Below, piece by piece: positions 32,907 to 42,427 of a stretch of DNA of 64,000 nt. The notes beneath the pieces are model-generated. The model worked only from the letters and a program-made list of their open reading frames with translations, had not been told where the DNA came from and ran no database searches. Each line of letters begins with the position of its first letter. The stretch's first letter is position 1. Source of the stretch: CAYOUV01 sp963790075 (GTDB lineage Bacteria; Chloroflexota; Anaerolineae; Anaerolineales; Villigracilaceae); contig CAWBNG010000003.1 in the NCBI GenBank assembly GCA_963790075.1, positions 496,001-560,000 on the forward strand. The letters are read 5' to 3'. A program made the translations under genes and the position numbers.

Positions 32907-32938
32907 GACTGCCAAAAATTTTGGCAGTCCTATTTTTA
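32907..32938 (+). terminator. Terminator after the hydrolase gene
   Basis: GACTGCCAA / TTGGCAGTC stem with an A/T-rich loop, followed by CTATTTTTAA. Confidence 0.8.
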
Positions 32939-32947
32939 ATTACGATG

Positions 32948-33262
32948 TCAGTCTACTGTTTTTCCAACCAATGCCGCCTCGTTGATCACCGGCTCGTAAA
33001 AGCAGCGGCAGCCGTGCTCATGGGAACAGGCTTCGTGGGGCAATTGAGGTACCTGATCTTTGGGGTACGTATTTAGCTGTTCGTAACAATAAGAACAAGC
33101 ATCATAAGCTACTGAGGTACGCACCGCTACCACACGTGGATTATTCTGGAAGTTTTTCAATGCGACTGCTGTTGTGGAAAATTCAGCCAAGTCGGCCTGG
33201 CAGTTTACACATCGGGTTGCTTGATCTGGGGACGATGCATTACAAAGCGAACAGGTCCGCAC
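32948..33262 (-). CDS. Small zinc-ribbon protein
   Basis: 104 aa with a GTG start at 33262, chosen because AGGAGG precedes it and the zinc ribbon begins right there: CSLC...CVNC is a rubredoxin-like ribbon. A second Cys cluster (CSYC, CSHEHGCRC) may bind another metal. Function unknown; small two-ribbon proteins often act as adaptors. It follows the response-regulator gene by 46 nt on the same strand. Confidence 0.6.
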   Translation of the reverse strand: MRTCSLCNASSPDQATRCVNCQADLAEFSTTAVALKNFQNNPRVVAVRTSVAYDACSYCYEQLNTYPKDQVPQLPHEACSHEHGCRCFYEPVINEAALVGKTVD

Positions 33263-33308
33263 GGGAGGCCTCCTGATTAGGGTTTTCCTTATTTTACCCC
33301 CGCTCAGC

Positions 33309-33746
33309 CTAGGAAGGTATGGGATTGCTCCCCGCGACAAAATTTGTGGTTTTTTTCCCAGCAGCCAGCGGACTTAGCGATCCTGTTACACGCCGTGTAA
33401 GCTTTTTAAGATGCGCAACCAACACGCCACTCGGCACAGGTTTGATCAGATAATCGTCAGCACCTTCATCCAATGCACCGGCAACCATCCCCGGGTTATC
33501 CAGAGCTGACAGGATAATGATCGGAACATCACTAAACGATCGGACTGTCCGGCAGACCTCCCAACCATCCATACCCGGCATCATCAAATCCAATAAAACC
33601 AGATCCGGCGATGCTTCTCGGATCGTCTTCAGGCCCATTTCACCACTATTTGCCACCAGGACCTCATACCCGTAAGATTTGAGCAGCAAAGAGATCAACT
33701 CGGTCATGGCAAAATCGTCATCTATCGTCAATACTTTAATTGGCAT
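33309..33746 (-). CDS. Single-domain response regulator
   Basis: 145 aa consisting of a receiver domain plus a short tail. KVLTIDDDF gives the acidic pocket, VLLDLMMPGMDGWE the phosphoacceptor Asp, IIILSA the switch Ser, and DDYLIKPV the conserved Lys. There is no DNA-binding output domain, so it acts through another protein. The partner kinase is not in the window. The ATG at 33746 follows GAGGATACC. Confidence 0.87.
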   Translation of the reverse strand: MPIKVLTIDDDFAMTELISLLLKSYGYEVLVANSGEMGLKTIREASPDLVLLDLMMPGMDGWEVCRTVRSFSDVPIIILSALDNPGMVAGALDEGADDYLIKPVPSGVLVAHLKKLTRRVTGSLSPLAAGKKTTNFVAGSNPIPS

Positions 33747-33923
33747 AGGTATCCTCAGCACAATTATGCCTGATTAATGCGACTCTGAACTTTGCAGATG
33801 ATTTACAATATTGCCTACCAGTCGTGAAAATGCGTACTTATTGCAAAAAATGCTTTGTGGTAAACTAGTCAGTTGGTGGTAGCCATAATTCGTTATTATT
33901 TCAATTTTTAAGGAGGCAACACG

Positions 33924-36680
33924 ATGGAAAAGTGGGTTTACCTATTTGACGAGGTCTCTGATGCAGAAAAATACGCCAAATCCTGGGATGGGGTCCGTGG
34001 GCTGCTGGGCGGCAAGGGAGCCGGCCTGGCGGATATGACCCGTGCCGGAGTCCCCGTTCCTCCCGGATTCACCGTCACTACCGAAGCCTGTAATGCCTAC
34101 TCGGCTGCCGGCAAATTCCCCGAAGGAATGTGGGAACAAGAGCTCGAAGCGCTGAAGGTGGTCGAGAAAAAGACCGGCAAGAAATTCGGTGATTCCAACG
34201 ACCCCCTGCTGGTTTCCTGTCGCTCGGGCGCCAAATTCTCCATGCCCGGTATGATGGACACGGTACTCAACCTTGGCCTGACCGATGTGTCCGCCGAGGG
34301 CATGGTCAAATTGACCGGTAACCCTCGCTTTGTATATGATTCATATCGGCGCCTGGTTGAAATGTTTGGCATGGTGGTGTTGGATATTCCGGATGAAGCC
34401 TTCGAAGGCCCAATGGACGAGTACAAGAAGAAAAAGGGCTACAAACTCGACACTGAAATGAAGGCCGAAGACTGGAAGGCCCTGGTCGAGACCTTCAAGG
34501 CTGTGGTCAAAAAGAAAAAAGGTTTCGATTTCCCGCAGGATCCATACAAACAGCTTGAATTGGCCACCGAAGCAGTCTTTAAATCCTGGAATGGCAAACG
34601 CGCCGTGGATTACCGCCGCGCGACGAATATTCCCGATGACCTGGGCACAGCCGTCAACATCGTGACCATGGTCTTCGGCAACATGGGCGATGATTCGGGG
34701 ACCGGCGTAGCCTTTACACGCGACCCATCTACCGGCGCACAAAAAATGATGGGCGAATACCTGCTCAATGCCCAGGGTGAAGACGTGGTGGCTGGCATTC
34801 GCAACACCGAACCAATCGCTCAAATGAAAGATAAAATGCCGGAAGTCTATAAACAATTCATGGACATTACCGACAAGCTAGAGACCCACTACAAGGAAAT
34901 GCAGGATGTTGAGTTCACCATCGAACGCGGAAAACTTTGGATGCTGCAAACCCGTAATGGCAAGCGGACAGCCAAAGCTGCAGTCAAGATTGCCGTCGAT
35001 ATGGCGAACGAAAACCTGATTTCTAAAGAAGAAGCTGTCCTGCGGGTCACACCGGAACAAGTGGACACGTTGTTACATCCACAGTTCGATCACAGCGCAA
35101 AAGAGAAAGCCGAAAAAGACGGTCAATTGTTCGCCAAGGGGGTCAATGCCTCACCGGGTGCAGCTGTCGGACAGATTTACTTCGACGCTGACACCGCCGA
35201 AAAAATGGCCAAGGAAAGCAAGCAGGAAGTCATCATGGTGCGCCCGTTTACCAAGCCCGACGACGTACATGGCATGTTGGCCGCCAAGGGCGTACTGACC
35301 AGTGAGGGCGGCGCCACTTCCCACGCGGCGGTGGTAGCCCGTCAGTTTGGCATCCCTTGTGTGGTCGGCGCTTCAGCCGTCGGGATCGACCTCGAAAAAC
35401 GTGAGATGAGCGTGGAAGGGCGGATCGTCAAGGAAGGCGAGTGGATTTCAGTCGACGGCACCACCGGGGAAGTCTTCGTCGGCAAGATCCCAACCAGTGC
35501 TCCTTCGCTCGAGGAACAGACCGATTTGCTGATCCTGTTGAACTGGGCGGACGAGATCGCTGCACGTGACGGCCTGCGCAAGGCTCCCAAAGGCTGGCCG
35601 ACGCGCGGTCTGCAGGTCTGGGCCAACGCGGATTACCCACAGGATGCCCGCCGCGCCCGCTCGTATGGAGCCAAAGGCATCGGCTTGTGCCGCACCGAGC
35701 ATATGTTCTTCGAGCCGGAACGCCTGCCCGTCGTCCAGAGGATGATCCTATCCGAGACATCCAAAGAACGCACGGCTGCCCTGAATGAACTGCTGCCCTT
35801 CCAGCGCAAAGACTTCGACGGATTGTTCGAAGCCATGGACGGACTGCCGGTCATCATCCGCCTGATCGACCCGCCGCTGCACGAATTCATGCCATCCGAG
35901 GAAGAATTGCTCGAAGAAGTCATCACCATGCGTGTCAAAGGCGAGACCAAGGGCCTGGATGAAAAGGAAAAACTGCTCAGCGAAGTGCAGACGATGCATG
36001 AATCGAACCCGATGATGGGCCTGCGCGGCGTACGCCTGAGCATTGTCATGCCGGAGATCGTCGAGATGCAGGTGCGCGCCATCTTCGAAGCCGCTGCGGA
36101 CTGCACCAAACGCGGCATCGTGGTCAAACCCGAAGTGATGATTCCGCTGACCGGCACGGTTAAAGAATTGGAATGGATCCAGCCGCGTCTGGTACGCATC
36201 GCCAAAGCCGTGGTGGATGAGAAGAAAGTCGACTTCACCTACAAGTTTGGCACGATGATCGAAATCCCACGCGCAGCTATCACTGCGGCTGAGGTAGCCA
36301 AGCTGGCGGAGTTCTTCTCCTTCGGCACCAACGACCTGACCCAGATGACTTTCGGATATTCGCGCGACGATGCCGAGCGCAACTTCCTGGTAACCTACGT
36401 GGAGCAGGGCATCCTGCCCAAGAATCCCTTCCAGACGCTCGACCGGGAGGGTGTGGGCAAGCTGATGCAATGGGCGATCGATGAAGGCCGCAAGACTCGC
36501 CCCGAACTGGAAGTTGGCATTTGCGGCGAACACGGTGGCGACCCCAAATCAATCGAATGGTGCCACCTGATCGGCAACAACTATGTCTCTTGCTCGCCCT
36601 TCCGCGTGCCGATCGCACGATTGGCCGCCGCGCACGTAGCGCTGAAATACAGCGGGCAGAGCATCTTGGAAGACAAGTAA
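33924..36680 (+). CDS. ppdK: Pyruvate, phosphate dikinase
   Basis: 918 aa, a little longer than most bacterial PPDKs. It converts pyruvate, ATP and phosphate to PEP, AMP and PPi, or runs in reverse as a PPi-using glycolytic step. The N-terminal nucleotide-binding domain (LLGGKGAGLADMTRAG, FVYDSYRRLVEMFG), the central phosphohistidine GGATSHAAVVARQFGIPC (His about residue 467) and the C-terminal PEP domain (GLCRTEHMFF, FGTNDLTQMTFG) are complete. Ribosome binding site AAGGAGG. It ends at a strong bidirectional hairpin. A regulatory kinase/phosphatase (PPDK-RP) is not seen nearby. Confidence 0.96.
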   Translation: MEKWVYLFDEVSDAEKYAKSWDGVRGLLGGKGAGLADMTRAGVPVPPGFTVTTEACNAYSAAGKFPEGMWEQELEALKVVEKKTGKKFGDSNDPLLVSCRSGAKFSMPGMMDTVLNLGLTDVSAEGMVKLTGNPRFVYDSYRRLVEMFGMVVLDIPDEAFEGPMDEYKKKKGYKLDTEMKAEDWKALVETFKAVVKKKKGFDFPQDPYKQLELATEAVFKSWNGKRAVDYRRATNIPDDLGTAVNIVTMVFGNMGDDSGTGVAFTRDPSTGAQKMMGEYLLNAQGEDVVAGIRNTEPIAQMKDKMPEVYKQFMDITDKLETHYKEMQDVEFTIERGKLWMLQTRNGKRTAKAAVKIAVDMANENLISKEEAVLRVTPEQVDTLLHPQFDHSAKEKAEKDGQLFAKGVNASPGAAVGQIYFDADTAEKMAKESKQEVIMVRPFTKPDDVHGMLAAKGVLTSEGGATSHAAVVARQFGIPCVVGASAVGIDLEKREMSVEGRIVKEGEWISVDGTTGEVFVGKIPTSAPSLEEQTDLLILLNWADEIAARDGLRKAPKGWPTRGLQVWANADYPQDARRARSYGAKGIGLCRTEHMFFEPERLPVVQRMILSETSKERTAALNELLPFQRKDFDGLFEAMDGLPVIIRLIDPPLHEFMPSEEELLEEVITMRVKGETKGLDEKEKLLSEVQTMHESNPMMGLRGVRLSIVMPEIVEMQVRAIFEAAADCTKRGIVVKPEVMIPLTGTVKELEWIQPRLVRIAKAVVDEKKVDFTYKFGTMIEIPRAAITAAEVAKLAEFFSFGTNDLTQMTFGYSRDDAERNFLVTYVEQGILPKNPFQTLDREGVGKLMQWAIDEGRKTRPELEVGICGEHGGDPKSIEWCHLIGNNYVSCSPFRVPIARLAAAHVALKYSGQSILEDK

Positions 36681-36697
36681 TCCCCTTTCCCATCAAA

Positions 36698-36740
36698 CAA
36701 AGAGCCTCCCGGTTTGAAACCGGGAGGCTCTTTGTATTTC
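36698..36740. terminator. Bidirectional terminator between ppdK and the FecR-like gene
   Basis: Stem AAAGAGCCTCCCGGTTT / complement with a GAA loop (17 bp), flanked by T-rich sequence on both sides. Confidence 0.85.
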
Positions 36741-36756
36741 GTTAACGGGTCCAGCG

Positions 36757-37824
36757 CTACTGTTGAACTTTAAACGTCAACTTTGCGATTTGCATCAGAA
36801 ATCCGTTATCGTCGTAACCTCTTTCCTTGAGGGACGAATAACCGCCTTCGACGTAGAGCTTTACTGTGAAATCATCGATGAGTTCGACTCTCACCAACCC
36901 ATTCCGGACCAATTCCCAATCCTGAAATCTTTCCTTGACAATCTCAGATGTAAAAGGGCCGCCGTCTGGCATATAAATTCCATCCACCAAATGGAAGGTC
37001 CAGACACTTCCAACCTCTGAAACATCCCAGGAGGAAGCTAGATCGGGGATGAAAGAATCTCCTTCCGGCCAGACCAGGGCACGCGCCGTGAAAGCCAGCG
37101 GCGGAGCCTCCGTGACCGGAGCTTCGGTGGCAATGCTTTCCCCGGGAAGCGGAATCTGATATTCGCGGCGCATCCCATACAGGGCATCAATCGGCGAACC
37201 GACCGAATCGACAATGCGATCGAATTCATCCGGACCAAATGGGATTGGATAAATTGCTGTCTCGCCTGCCTTGCTAATGTCGATCATCTCTCCAATGGGA
37301 ATGGACCGCTCGCTGCCGCCGTTGAAAGACCAATTTATCTTCCCATCAAAATTGCCTGCCACAACGTAACCGCTCACCGGCTCATAAGTAACAAAATACC
37401 GGGTTCCCAACACGGTAACTTTAACGCCAGTTTGGACGCTGATCTCTGCCTGTCCTCCGGGTTGTGCTACTTGCCCGGACAAGCCACCGCGTACAAGTTT
37501 CCAGGCAACACGTTTCGGTGTTCCAGAAGCAACCTCAGCTTTGACACCCCCCAATTCGCTATCGTTGAACAGATTGATTTGGATCTGACTTCCAAACATC
37601 AAACGCGCCGTTCCGCCCTGCGTGACACGTACGGCATCGCCGTTAAACAGGTCTTCGATATCAGTCACATCCGCCAAAGAGTTCTGCGGCCCGGATTGCA
37701 CAACCGAGCGTACACGCTGCACGGTACCGATCTGTTGTTGGACATTTTCTTTTTTCCCTCCCCAACAACAACTCTGCATGATTACAATGACGAGAAAAAC
37801 CGCAAACAAACGCAGCGATTTCAT
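36757..37824 (-). CDS. Lipoprotein with FecR-like domain and a C-terminal region like the start of SBP family 5
   Basis: 355 aa. Signal peptide with lipobox IMQSCCW (Cys19). Residues about 35-190 resemble FecR (LADVTDIEDLFNGDAVRVTQGGTARLMFG, VTVLGTRYFVTYEPVSG). Residues about 245-355 follow the N-terminal lobe of family-5 peptide-binding proteins (PDLASSWDVSEVGSVWTFHL, PDGGPFTSEIVKERF), but the rest of that fold is absent. It may be an outer sensor linked to the STAND ATPase encoded upstream, whose stop overlaps this start by 4 nt. Function is inferred from domains and coupling only. Confidence 0.72.
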   Translation of the reverse strand: MKSLRLFAVFLVIVIMQSCCWGGKKENVQQQIGTVQRVRSVVQSGPQNSLADVTDIEDLFNGDAVRVTQGGTARLMFGSQIQINLFNDSELGGVKAEVASGTPKRVAWKLVRGGLSGQVAQPGGQAEISVQTGVKVTVLGTRYFVTYEPVSGYVVAGNFDGKINWSFNGGSERSIPIGEMIDISKAGETAIYPIPFGPDEFDRIVDSVGSPIDALYGMRREYQIPLPGESIATEAPVTEAPPLAFTARALVWPEGDSFIPDLASSWDVSEVGSVWTFHLVDGIYMPDGGPFTSEIVKERFQDWELVRNGLVRVELIDDFTVKLYVEGGYSSLKERGYDDNGFLMQIAKLTFKVQQ

Positions 37825-39762
37825 GATATCTCTCCTCCTGAACGTACCGGACGCCCCGTCAGGGCAGCAAGGATCAGGAAAAGCGGCAACACAGCTCCTG
37901 CCAGAGCGATCGCAATCATTGATGCATCTCCCATGGCATGGAAGACCAGATCCATCGCCAACAATACCATTCCGCCGACAACTGAGACTCCCGCCAAAGG
38001 CTGCCAGAGGGGACGACGTGTGCTCATCCCCCAGACGACTCCCAGGCCCGCAACCAGCCCCCAGGCACATCCTTCAAGGATGGAGGCTTGCAGCATGGAA
38101 ATCATTTCTTCACCGACGTAATTGACGATGGCGTACATCCCCAGCCCGAAGCTAAAAGCGAGTGCCCCACCTAACCCCCCGGTTAGATAACACAGCCAGC
38201 GTTTCGCTCCGTGAAAAGATGCGCTGGCAAGGTCGACCAGCAGGATTAAAAGCAATCCAGCGATCCCACCGATACTGGCTATCGATATCAGGAAAAAGAT
38301 TGCGAACCCCAAATCCGGGACGGGGCCGGAATAAACCAATTGGTCTAGCAAGGCAAACCCAACCGCACCACCCAGTAAACCACGCAGGGCGGAATTGCGC
38401 ACGCGCTGCCATTGGCGTCTCGCCTCATGAGAAGCCTGTTTGATGGCCGCCTGCGTTACCTCCCACTGCTGAATACGGGACCGCAGGCTGGTGCTGGCCA
38501 GATGATAACGTCCATCATCCAAATCGACCAGATAGCTGGATTGCAGACGCGTGAGGATGCGCAATGTATCTGCGGATTTGCATTTCTCATAGCCCATCTG
38601 TTTAACCAACCAGGCCCTGTCTGCTCCGGTATCGAAGCGCCCCTCAAGGAGGGCCAGTATTTGCCAGGATGCGTTTCGTTCCTCTGGTGGGAATCGTTGG
38701 ATGGTCTGATCGAGCCAATCGAGCAGGATGCCCGCGACTCCTCGATGCTTTGCGTAGAGTTCCCGGGTCAAATGTGTATTCAAAGTGCCGCTTCCGCCGG
38801 CCAATGTGTAGCAGACCAGTTGCAGTTGGGCCGGGTCGATGTGCTCTCCACCAAGTCCGTTCAATATTTCATCGACCAGCACTGGATCGATCTGAATATT
38901 GTCAGCTTGTGCCGGAACCAGGATGGCCTGACGAGCATCTGAGAGGCTCAACGGGGGCAAGATATTCGGCTGGAAATCAGGTTGGAAGAAACCAAATTGA
39001 TAGACCACCCCAAGGTGGATGCTAAACAACCAGCGCGCCTGAGGCACAGCGCTGGAAACACACAACTGCCATTCGCTCCTGAATTCCTCCTGGGCATCAG
39101 TCGCTTGTGCAAAAAAGGATGTCGTGCGGTCCACCAACAAATACAATTTTTTGCCTCGCGGTAATGCATCCGCTACTTGACGCAGGAAATCCGAGAGAGG
39201 CAGTTTGAATAGGTACGGCAGGTTGTTGATATCCGGTAGAAGCAATTTCTTGAAACTGGTCTCCAGCGGTTCGTCGGTGGCCTGAACCAGCAGAGGCAGA
39301 TGGCCGGCTGCAACCAGACTTGAGATCAAACCAGCCTGCAGCAAACTGGTTTTTCCGGAACCGCCGTTACCGGCCAGAAAGATGGTCGTATTAACCTGCC
39401 ATTGCTTTTGCAAAGCATCCAGTATTTCATCTCGCCCAACCAGCCGTTCCCGCTCGGAGAGTCCCAACGGATGCAGCATGCGGTAGGGATTTCCGCCGCC
39501 GGAGATCGGGGTAGATACCATCTGGCGCAGGTCGGCGATTTTTTGCCTGACGGCCTCCTGCAAGCGTTTGCTTTCCACCCGCTGATGCTGCTGGGCGACT
39601 TCGACCTCAGACAACTCGCGGTGGATCTGGTTTATTTTTAACGTTGGCGCCTGGCCCCTGGATAACCGTCCCACCACGCCCGACGCGACCAGGGACAGAA
39701 TACTGGTCCCCATCAGCTTCTTTAGGCTTGGTTTTACGTTTTTCCGGCTTGTCTGGAGGCAT
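37821..39762 (-). CDS. STAND-family NTPase with C-terminal membrane domain (frameshifted at a T5 run, 39635-39639)
   Basis: The open frame alone begins at 39713. Upstream, the ATG at 39762 (ribosome binding site AAGGCG, 12 nt from the preceding stop) opens another frame encoding GDQYSVPGRVGRGGTVIQGP; removing one base in the T5 run joins it to VKINQIHRELSEVE. Restored length is 646 aa. It has Walker A LAGNGGSGKTSLLQ (about 129-142), a Walker B position reading LYLLVDRTTSFF where most relatives have DQFEELF, and IDPAQLQLVCYTL of the nSTAND1 module. About six membrane segments follow from residue 455. Possible signalling or defence ATPase; the altered Walker B may weaken hydrolysis. Confidence 0.8.
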
Positions 39763-39774
39763 TGCTCGCCTTCC

Positions 39775-40203
39775 CTAGCTGGTCGTTCCAGCTTGCTTAC
39801 GAGCCCGTTCGACGATCTTCTTGAAGACCACCGTAAACCCCGAAACCGGTCCGCCCAGCGAAGCCGCGATCACATCCACGATGTCCGGGGCAATTTCATC
39901 CAGGTTTTTCAGCCAGCGCTGTAGCATGGTCGTGTCGGCCTGTTCCCCTTTGGCAGCCTCAGCCTCGATCTGCTTGACTTTTTGCTCGATTTCTTTCTTA
40001 TCAACATTAGGATCTTCAGATCGCTCAGAAATCTTCTGGTAAACCTGCTCGAACAGGGCTGATAACTCTTTTGCATCCACCCCTTCATTGTGAACGGATA
40101 CCTTGGCGTCCGGCCCCTGAACGACCACGCCACCGGATACATTTCCATTTACGGTGTAATTATCCCCGCTAGAAGACTCTTTTTTGGAAGACTTTTTACT
40201 CAT
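39775..40203 (-). CDS. Small helical protein with N-terminal GD...VQGP motif, partner of the STAND NTPase
   Basis: 142 aa, no signal peptide. After a basic Lys/Ser start, residues 13-31 read GDNYTVNGNVSGGVVVQGP, a short strand-turn motif. The rest is helical and charged (ELSALFEQVYQKI, DKKEIEQKVKQIEAEA, TMLQRWLKNLDEIAPDIVDV, FTVVFKKIVERARKQ). The same motif stands at the restored N-terminus of the adjacent STAND protein, so the two probably interact or share a localisation or assembly tag. Similar helical proteins accompany conflict-type STAND systems in other bacteria. Start ATG follows CGGAGG. First gene of the three-gene unit. Confidence 0.72.
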   Translation of the reverse strand: MSKKSSKKESSSGDNYTVNGNVSGGVVVQGPDAKVSVHNEGVDAKELSALFEQVYQKISERSEDPNVDKKEIEQKVKQIEAEAAKGEQADTTMLQRWLKNLDEIAPDIVDVIAASLGGPVSGFTVVFKKIVERARKQAGTTS

Positions 40204-40357
40204 AAAACCTCCGGATGCCTAGACAATTACATATTCTTAGCATACCCGAAATCCAGACTGATTTCAATGGTACCAAGCTATCTTAAATTAAAAGGTTTGC
40301 CGGCGAAAAAAATAGCCGAGCAAACCTGCTGCCTGATACGATTTGGAGCATCGAAGG

Positions 40358-41128
40358 TTAATTTGAGACGACTGGTTTTGACCTTTTCAAAAACAATCCC
40401 GCTATCAGGATCAGCACTACCAGCCCGGTCGCAGTCCAGGCAGCGTTGGCAACCACAGCCGTATCCGCCTGCTTGACGCCGATCCCGGCGAAAGCCCAGA
40501 TCAGGACCAACAAGAAAGCCACATCCCGGCGCGTAAAATTCACCAGGGCAGCGACCAGCGTGGCTACCGCGAGCATGATCACCGCCCAGTACTCGGGAAA
40601 GATACCCCAGCCGTTCCAGCCCCAGAACTCCAACAGGTCGGTGACGTTGGCGATCGTGGCGACCGTGATCCAGCCCAGGTAAATGCTGAAGGGAACGCGT
40701 ACCAGCCAGGTCTCGGCGGCTGCCGCATGGCTGCGCCCGATATCCAGGCGCAGGTAAATGAAGATCAGCGAGGCCAAAATGGTCAACATCATCAGCAGGG
40801 TCCAGGGGAAAAGCAGGTAATGCCAGAAGAAGATCCAGGCTGAGTTAGCCAGACAGTTCAAGACGAAGAGGTAACCGATGCCGCGCAAGAGCGGATTCTC
40901 GCGCTGGGATGGCAGCGCCTGGTAGATGGTGAAGCCGGCCAGGAACAGATAGATCACACCCCAGATCGAGAAGACATATCCGGCCGGGACGAAATAGACA
41001 ACGAACATGTCTGAGATTTGGCCGGTGTTATACCCGTTCAACGGCAGGCCGTTTGCCAGCCCATTGACCGTCAGGGTCAGGGCAAAGGCCAACACTACCA
41101 GCACTTGTCGAACGCTATCCTTGTTCAT
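40358..41128 (-). CDS. TspO/MBR-type (tryptophan-rich) multi-pass membrane protein
   Basis: 256 aa with about seven hydrophobic segments and many Trp residues (FSIWGVIYLF, SAWIFFWHYLLFPW, YLGWITVATIANVTDLL, FWGWNGWGIFPEYW). The layout matches the long tryptophan-rich sensory-protein group distantly related to TspO, which bind porphyrins or lipids. Ligand unknown. The ATG at 41128 is preceded by AAGGAGAA; the frame upstream is not used. It is separated by 38 nt from the ACT-domain gene and may be the last gene of that minus-strand group. Confidence 0.7.
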   Translation of the reverse strand: MNKDSVRQVLVVLAFALTLTVNGLANGLPLNGYNTGQISDMFVVYFVPAGYVFSIWGVIYLFLAGFTIYQALPSQRENPLLRGIGYLFVLNCLANSAWIFFWHYLLFPWTLLMMLTILASLIFIYLRLDIGRSHAAAAETWLVRVPFSIYLGWITVATIANVTDLLEFWGWNGWGIFPEYWAVIMLAVATLVAALVNFTRRDVAFLLVLIWAFAGIGVKQADTAVVANAAWTATGLVVLILIAGLFLKRSKPVVSN

Positions 41129-41166
41129 CGCATTCTCCTTTATCGAAAATTCCATCCAACTTGCTT

Positions 41167-41559
41167 TCAATTATTATCCACTATATACCCCCTGGCTTGC
41201 AAGACCCGGACAGCCGCCTCAATCTGCGCTTGCTTGACCAGCAGGTAATCGGTGTCGTAGGTTGAAATGGCAAAAATCGGGATCTGCGCTTCGGCCAGGG
41301 GTGCGGCCAACCCCGCCAGGATGCCGGTCAGTGAAAATTCCAGGGGACCGACCACCTTCAACAAACGCCAATCCAATTCGACTCGCTGCCCGGACAAGGC
41401 GACCTCCTGCGGCACAACGATCGACAGTTCCTCCGCGGTGCGAACAAGCGCCAAGAAATCGGTGGAGAAGACCTGCGCAGGGATTTCTACTTCGGGTGCA
41501 AAACGATGCACTGCAAATCGCCCTGGCTCAAGCTTCAAGTGTAATGACGGCTGGCTCAT
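41167..41559 (-). CDS. ACT-domain protein
   Basis: 130 aa. VVGPLEFSLTGILAGLAAPLAEAQIPIFAISTYDTDYLLVK is a clear ACT domain (shown here as the region between residues 70 and 110), and a first, more divergent half (RFAVHRFAPEVEIPA) makes the double ACT arrangement of CASTOR-type proteins. Such proteins usually bind an amino acid. Neighbours give no hint to the ligand. The start overlaps the upstream lipoprotein stop by 4 nt (ATGA). Confidence 0.78.
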   Translation of the reverse strand: MSQPSLHLKLEPGRFAVHRFAPEVEIPAQVFSTDFLALVRTAEELSIVVPQEVALSGQRVELDWRLLKVVGPLEFSLTGILAGLAAPLAEAQIPIFAISTYDTDYLLVKQAQIEAAVRVLQARGYIVDNN

Positions 41560-42329
41560 GGCTGCGGCCAGGAAATCTCGACCGGACTGGTATACCCGTG
41601 TTTTTCCACCGCATACAGTTGGCCGCTTGAAGGCGCGGAGCAGCCTTTCTCATCCTTGATAGTGTAGCTGGTTTTATCCTGGTCTTCAAAAGAGATCGGC
41701 CACCACAGATAAGCTCCATCCTGGCAGACGAACAGGTCCAGGAAATAACCGCGAGCGTCATCTTTGGTCATCTTGACCTTATCCCAGCTGATAGTGACCT
41801 TCTTCTCATTGCGCACTGCCTGCACGTTCTTGGGAGGCTTGTAGAGCGTGCTCGGACCCGGCAGCTTCGGCTCGGTGTAGTAAATTATGGTGATATCCCC
41901 GATCACATCCACGACTGAGGGAGCCACCCAGCAGAAATAATTCAACTTGTCGAATTTAACATACAACCATTGGCTGAGTTTGAAGCGTCCACGCACCGTG
42001 CCGGTATCCCCGGGGTACAGGTCGGCTGCGTGCAGGTAGGCTTTCGACGGTCCGTAACGGCAGTGGGCCTGCATCTTGACAGTCACATCCGGGAAGTCAA
42101 AAGTCGGCGTGGGCGTGATCGTTGGGGTGGGCGTAATCGTCGGTGTGGAGGTCGCAGTCGGGGTGAGTGTAAAGGTAGACGTCGGGGTCGCGGTCTGCGT
42201 CGGCGTGAACGTCCACATCGCGGCGGTTGCAGTCATCGCCGTAGCTGTCATCGTTGCCAGCTGTTCCGGAGACGGTCCGCAGGCTGCCAAGAAAACCAGG
42301 AGGGTTGAAAGAATGGCTAGACGTTTCAT
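41556..42329 (-). CDS. Lipoprotein with Thr/Pro linker and SH3-like domain
   Basis: 257 aa. Signal peptide with lipobox VFLAACGP, then a Thr/Pro linker (about residues 28-80), then HCRYGPSKAYLHAADLYPGDTG...WLYVKF...CWVAP, a bacterial SH3-like domain of the cysteine-containing kind shared with three other lipoproteins in this window. A C-terminal fibronectin-like stretch follows (NVQAVRNEKKVTISWDKV). It is probably exposed on the cell surface; a binding or cell-wall role is inferred. Ribosome binding site TTGGAG. Confidence 0.78.
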   Translation of the reverse strand: MKRLAILSTLLVFLAACGPSPEQLATMTATAMTATAAMWTFTPTQTATPTSTFTLTPTATSTPTITPTPTITPTPTFDFPDVTVKMQAHCRYGPSKAYLHAADLYPGDTGTVRGRFKLSQWLYVKFDKLNYFCWVAPSVVDVIGDITIIYYTEPKLPGPSTLYKPPKNVQAVRNEKKVTISWDKVKMTKDDARGYFLDLFVCQDGAYLWWPISFEDQDKTSYTIKDEKGCSAPSSGQLYAVEKHGYTSPVEISWPQP

Positions 42330-42427
42330 GTTTGCTCCAATAGATCCATTATAGCGGGGCTCAGCTAAAAAAGCCGTAGTCGAAAAGTGTTAAAATTCAT
42401 AGAGGTTCACGCAAAGAAAGAGAGAAT

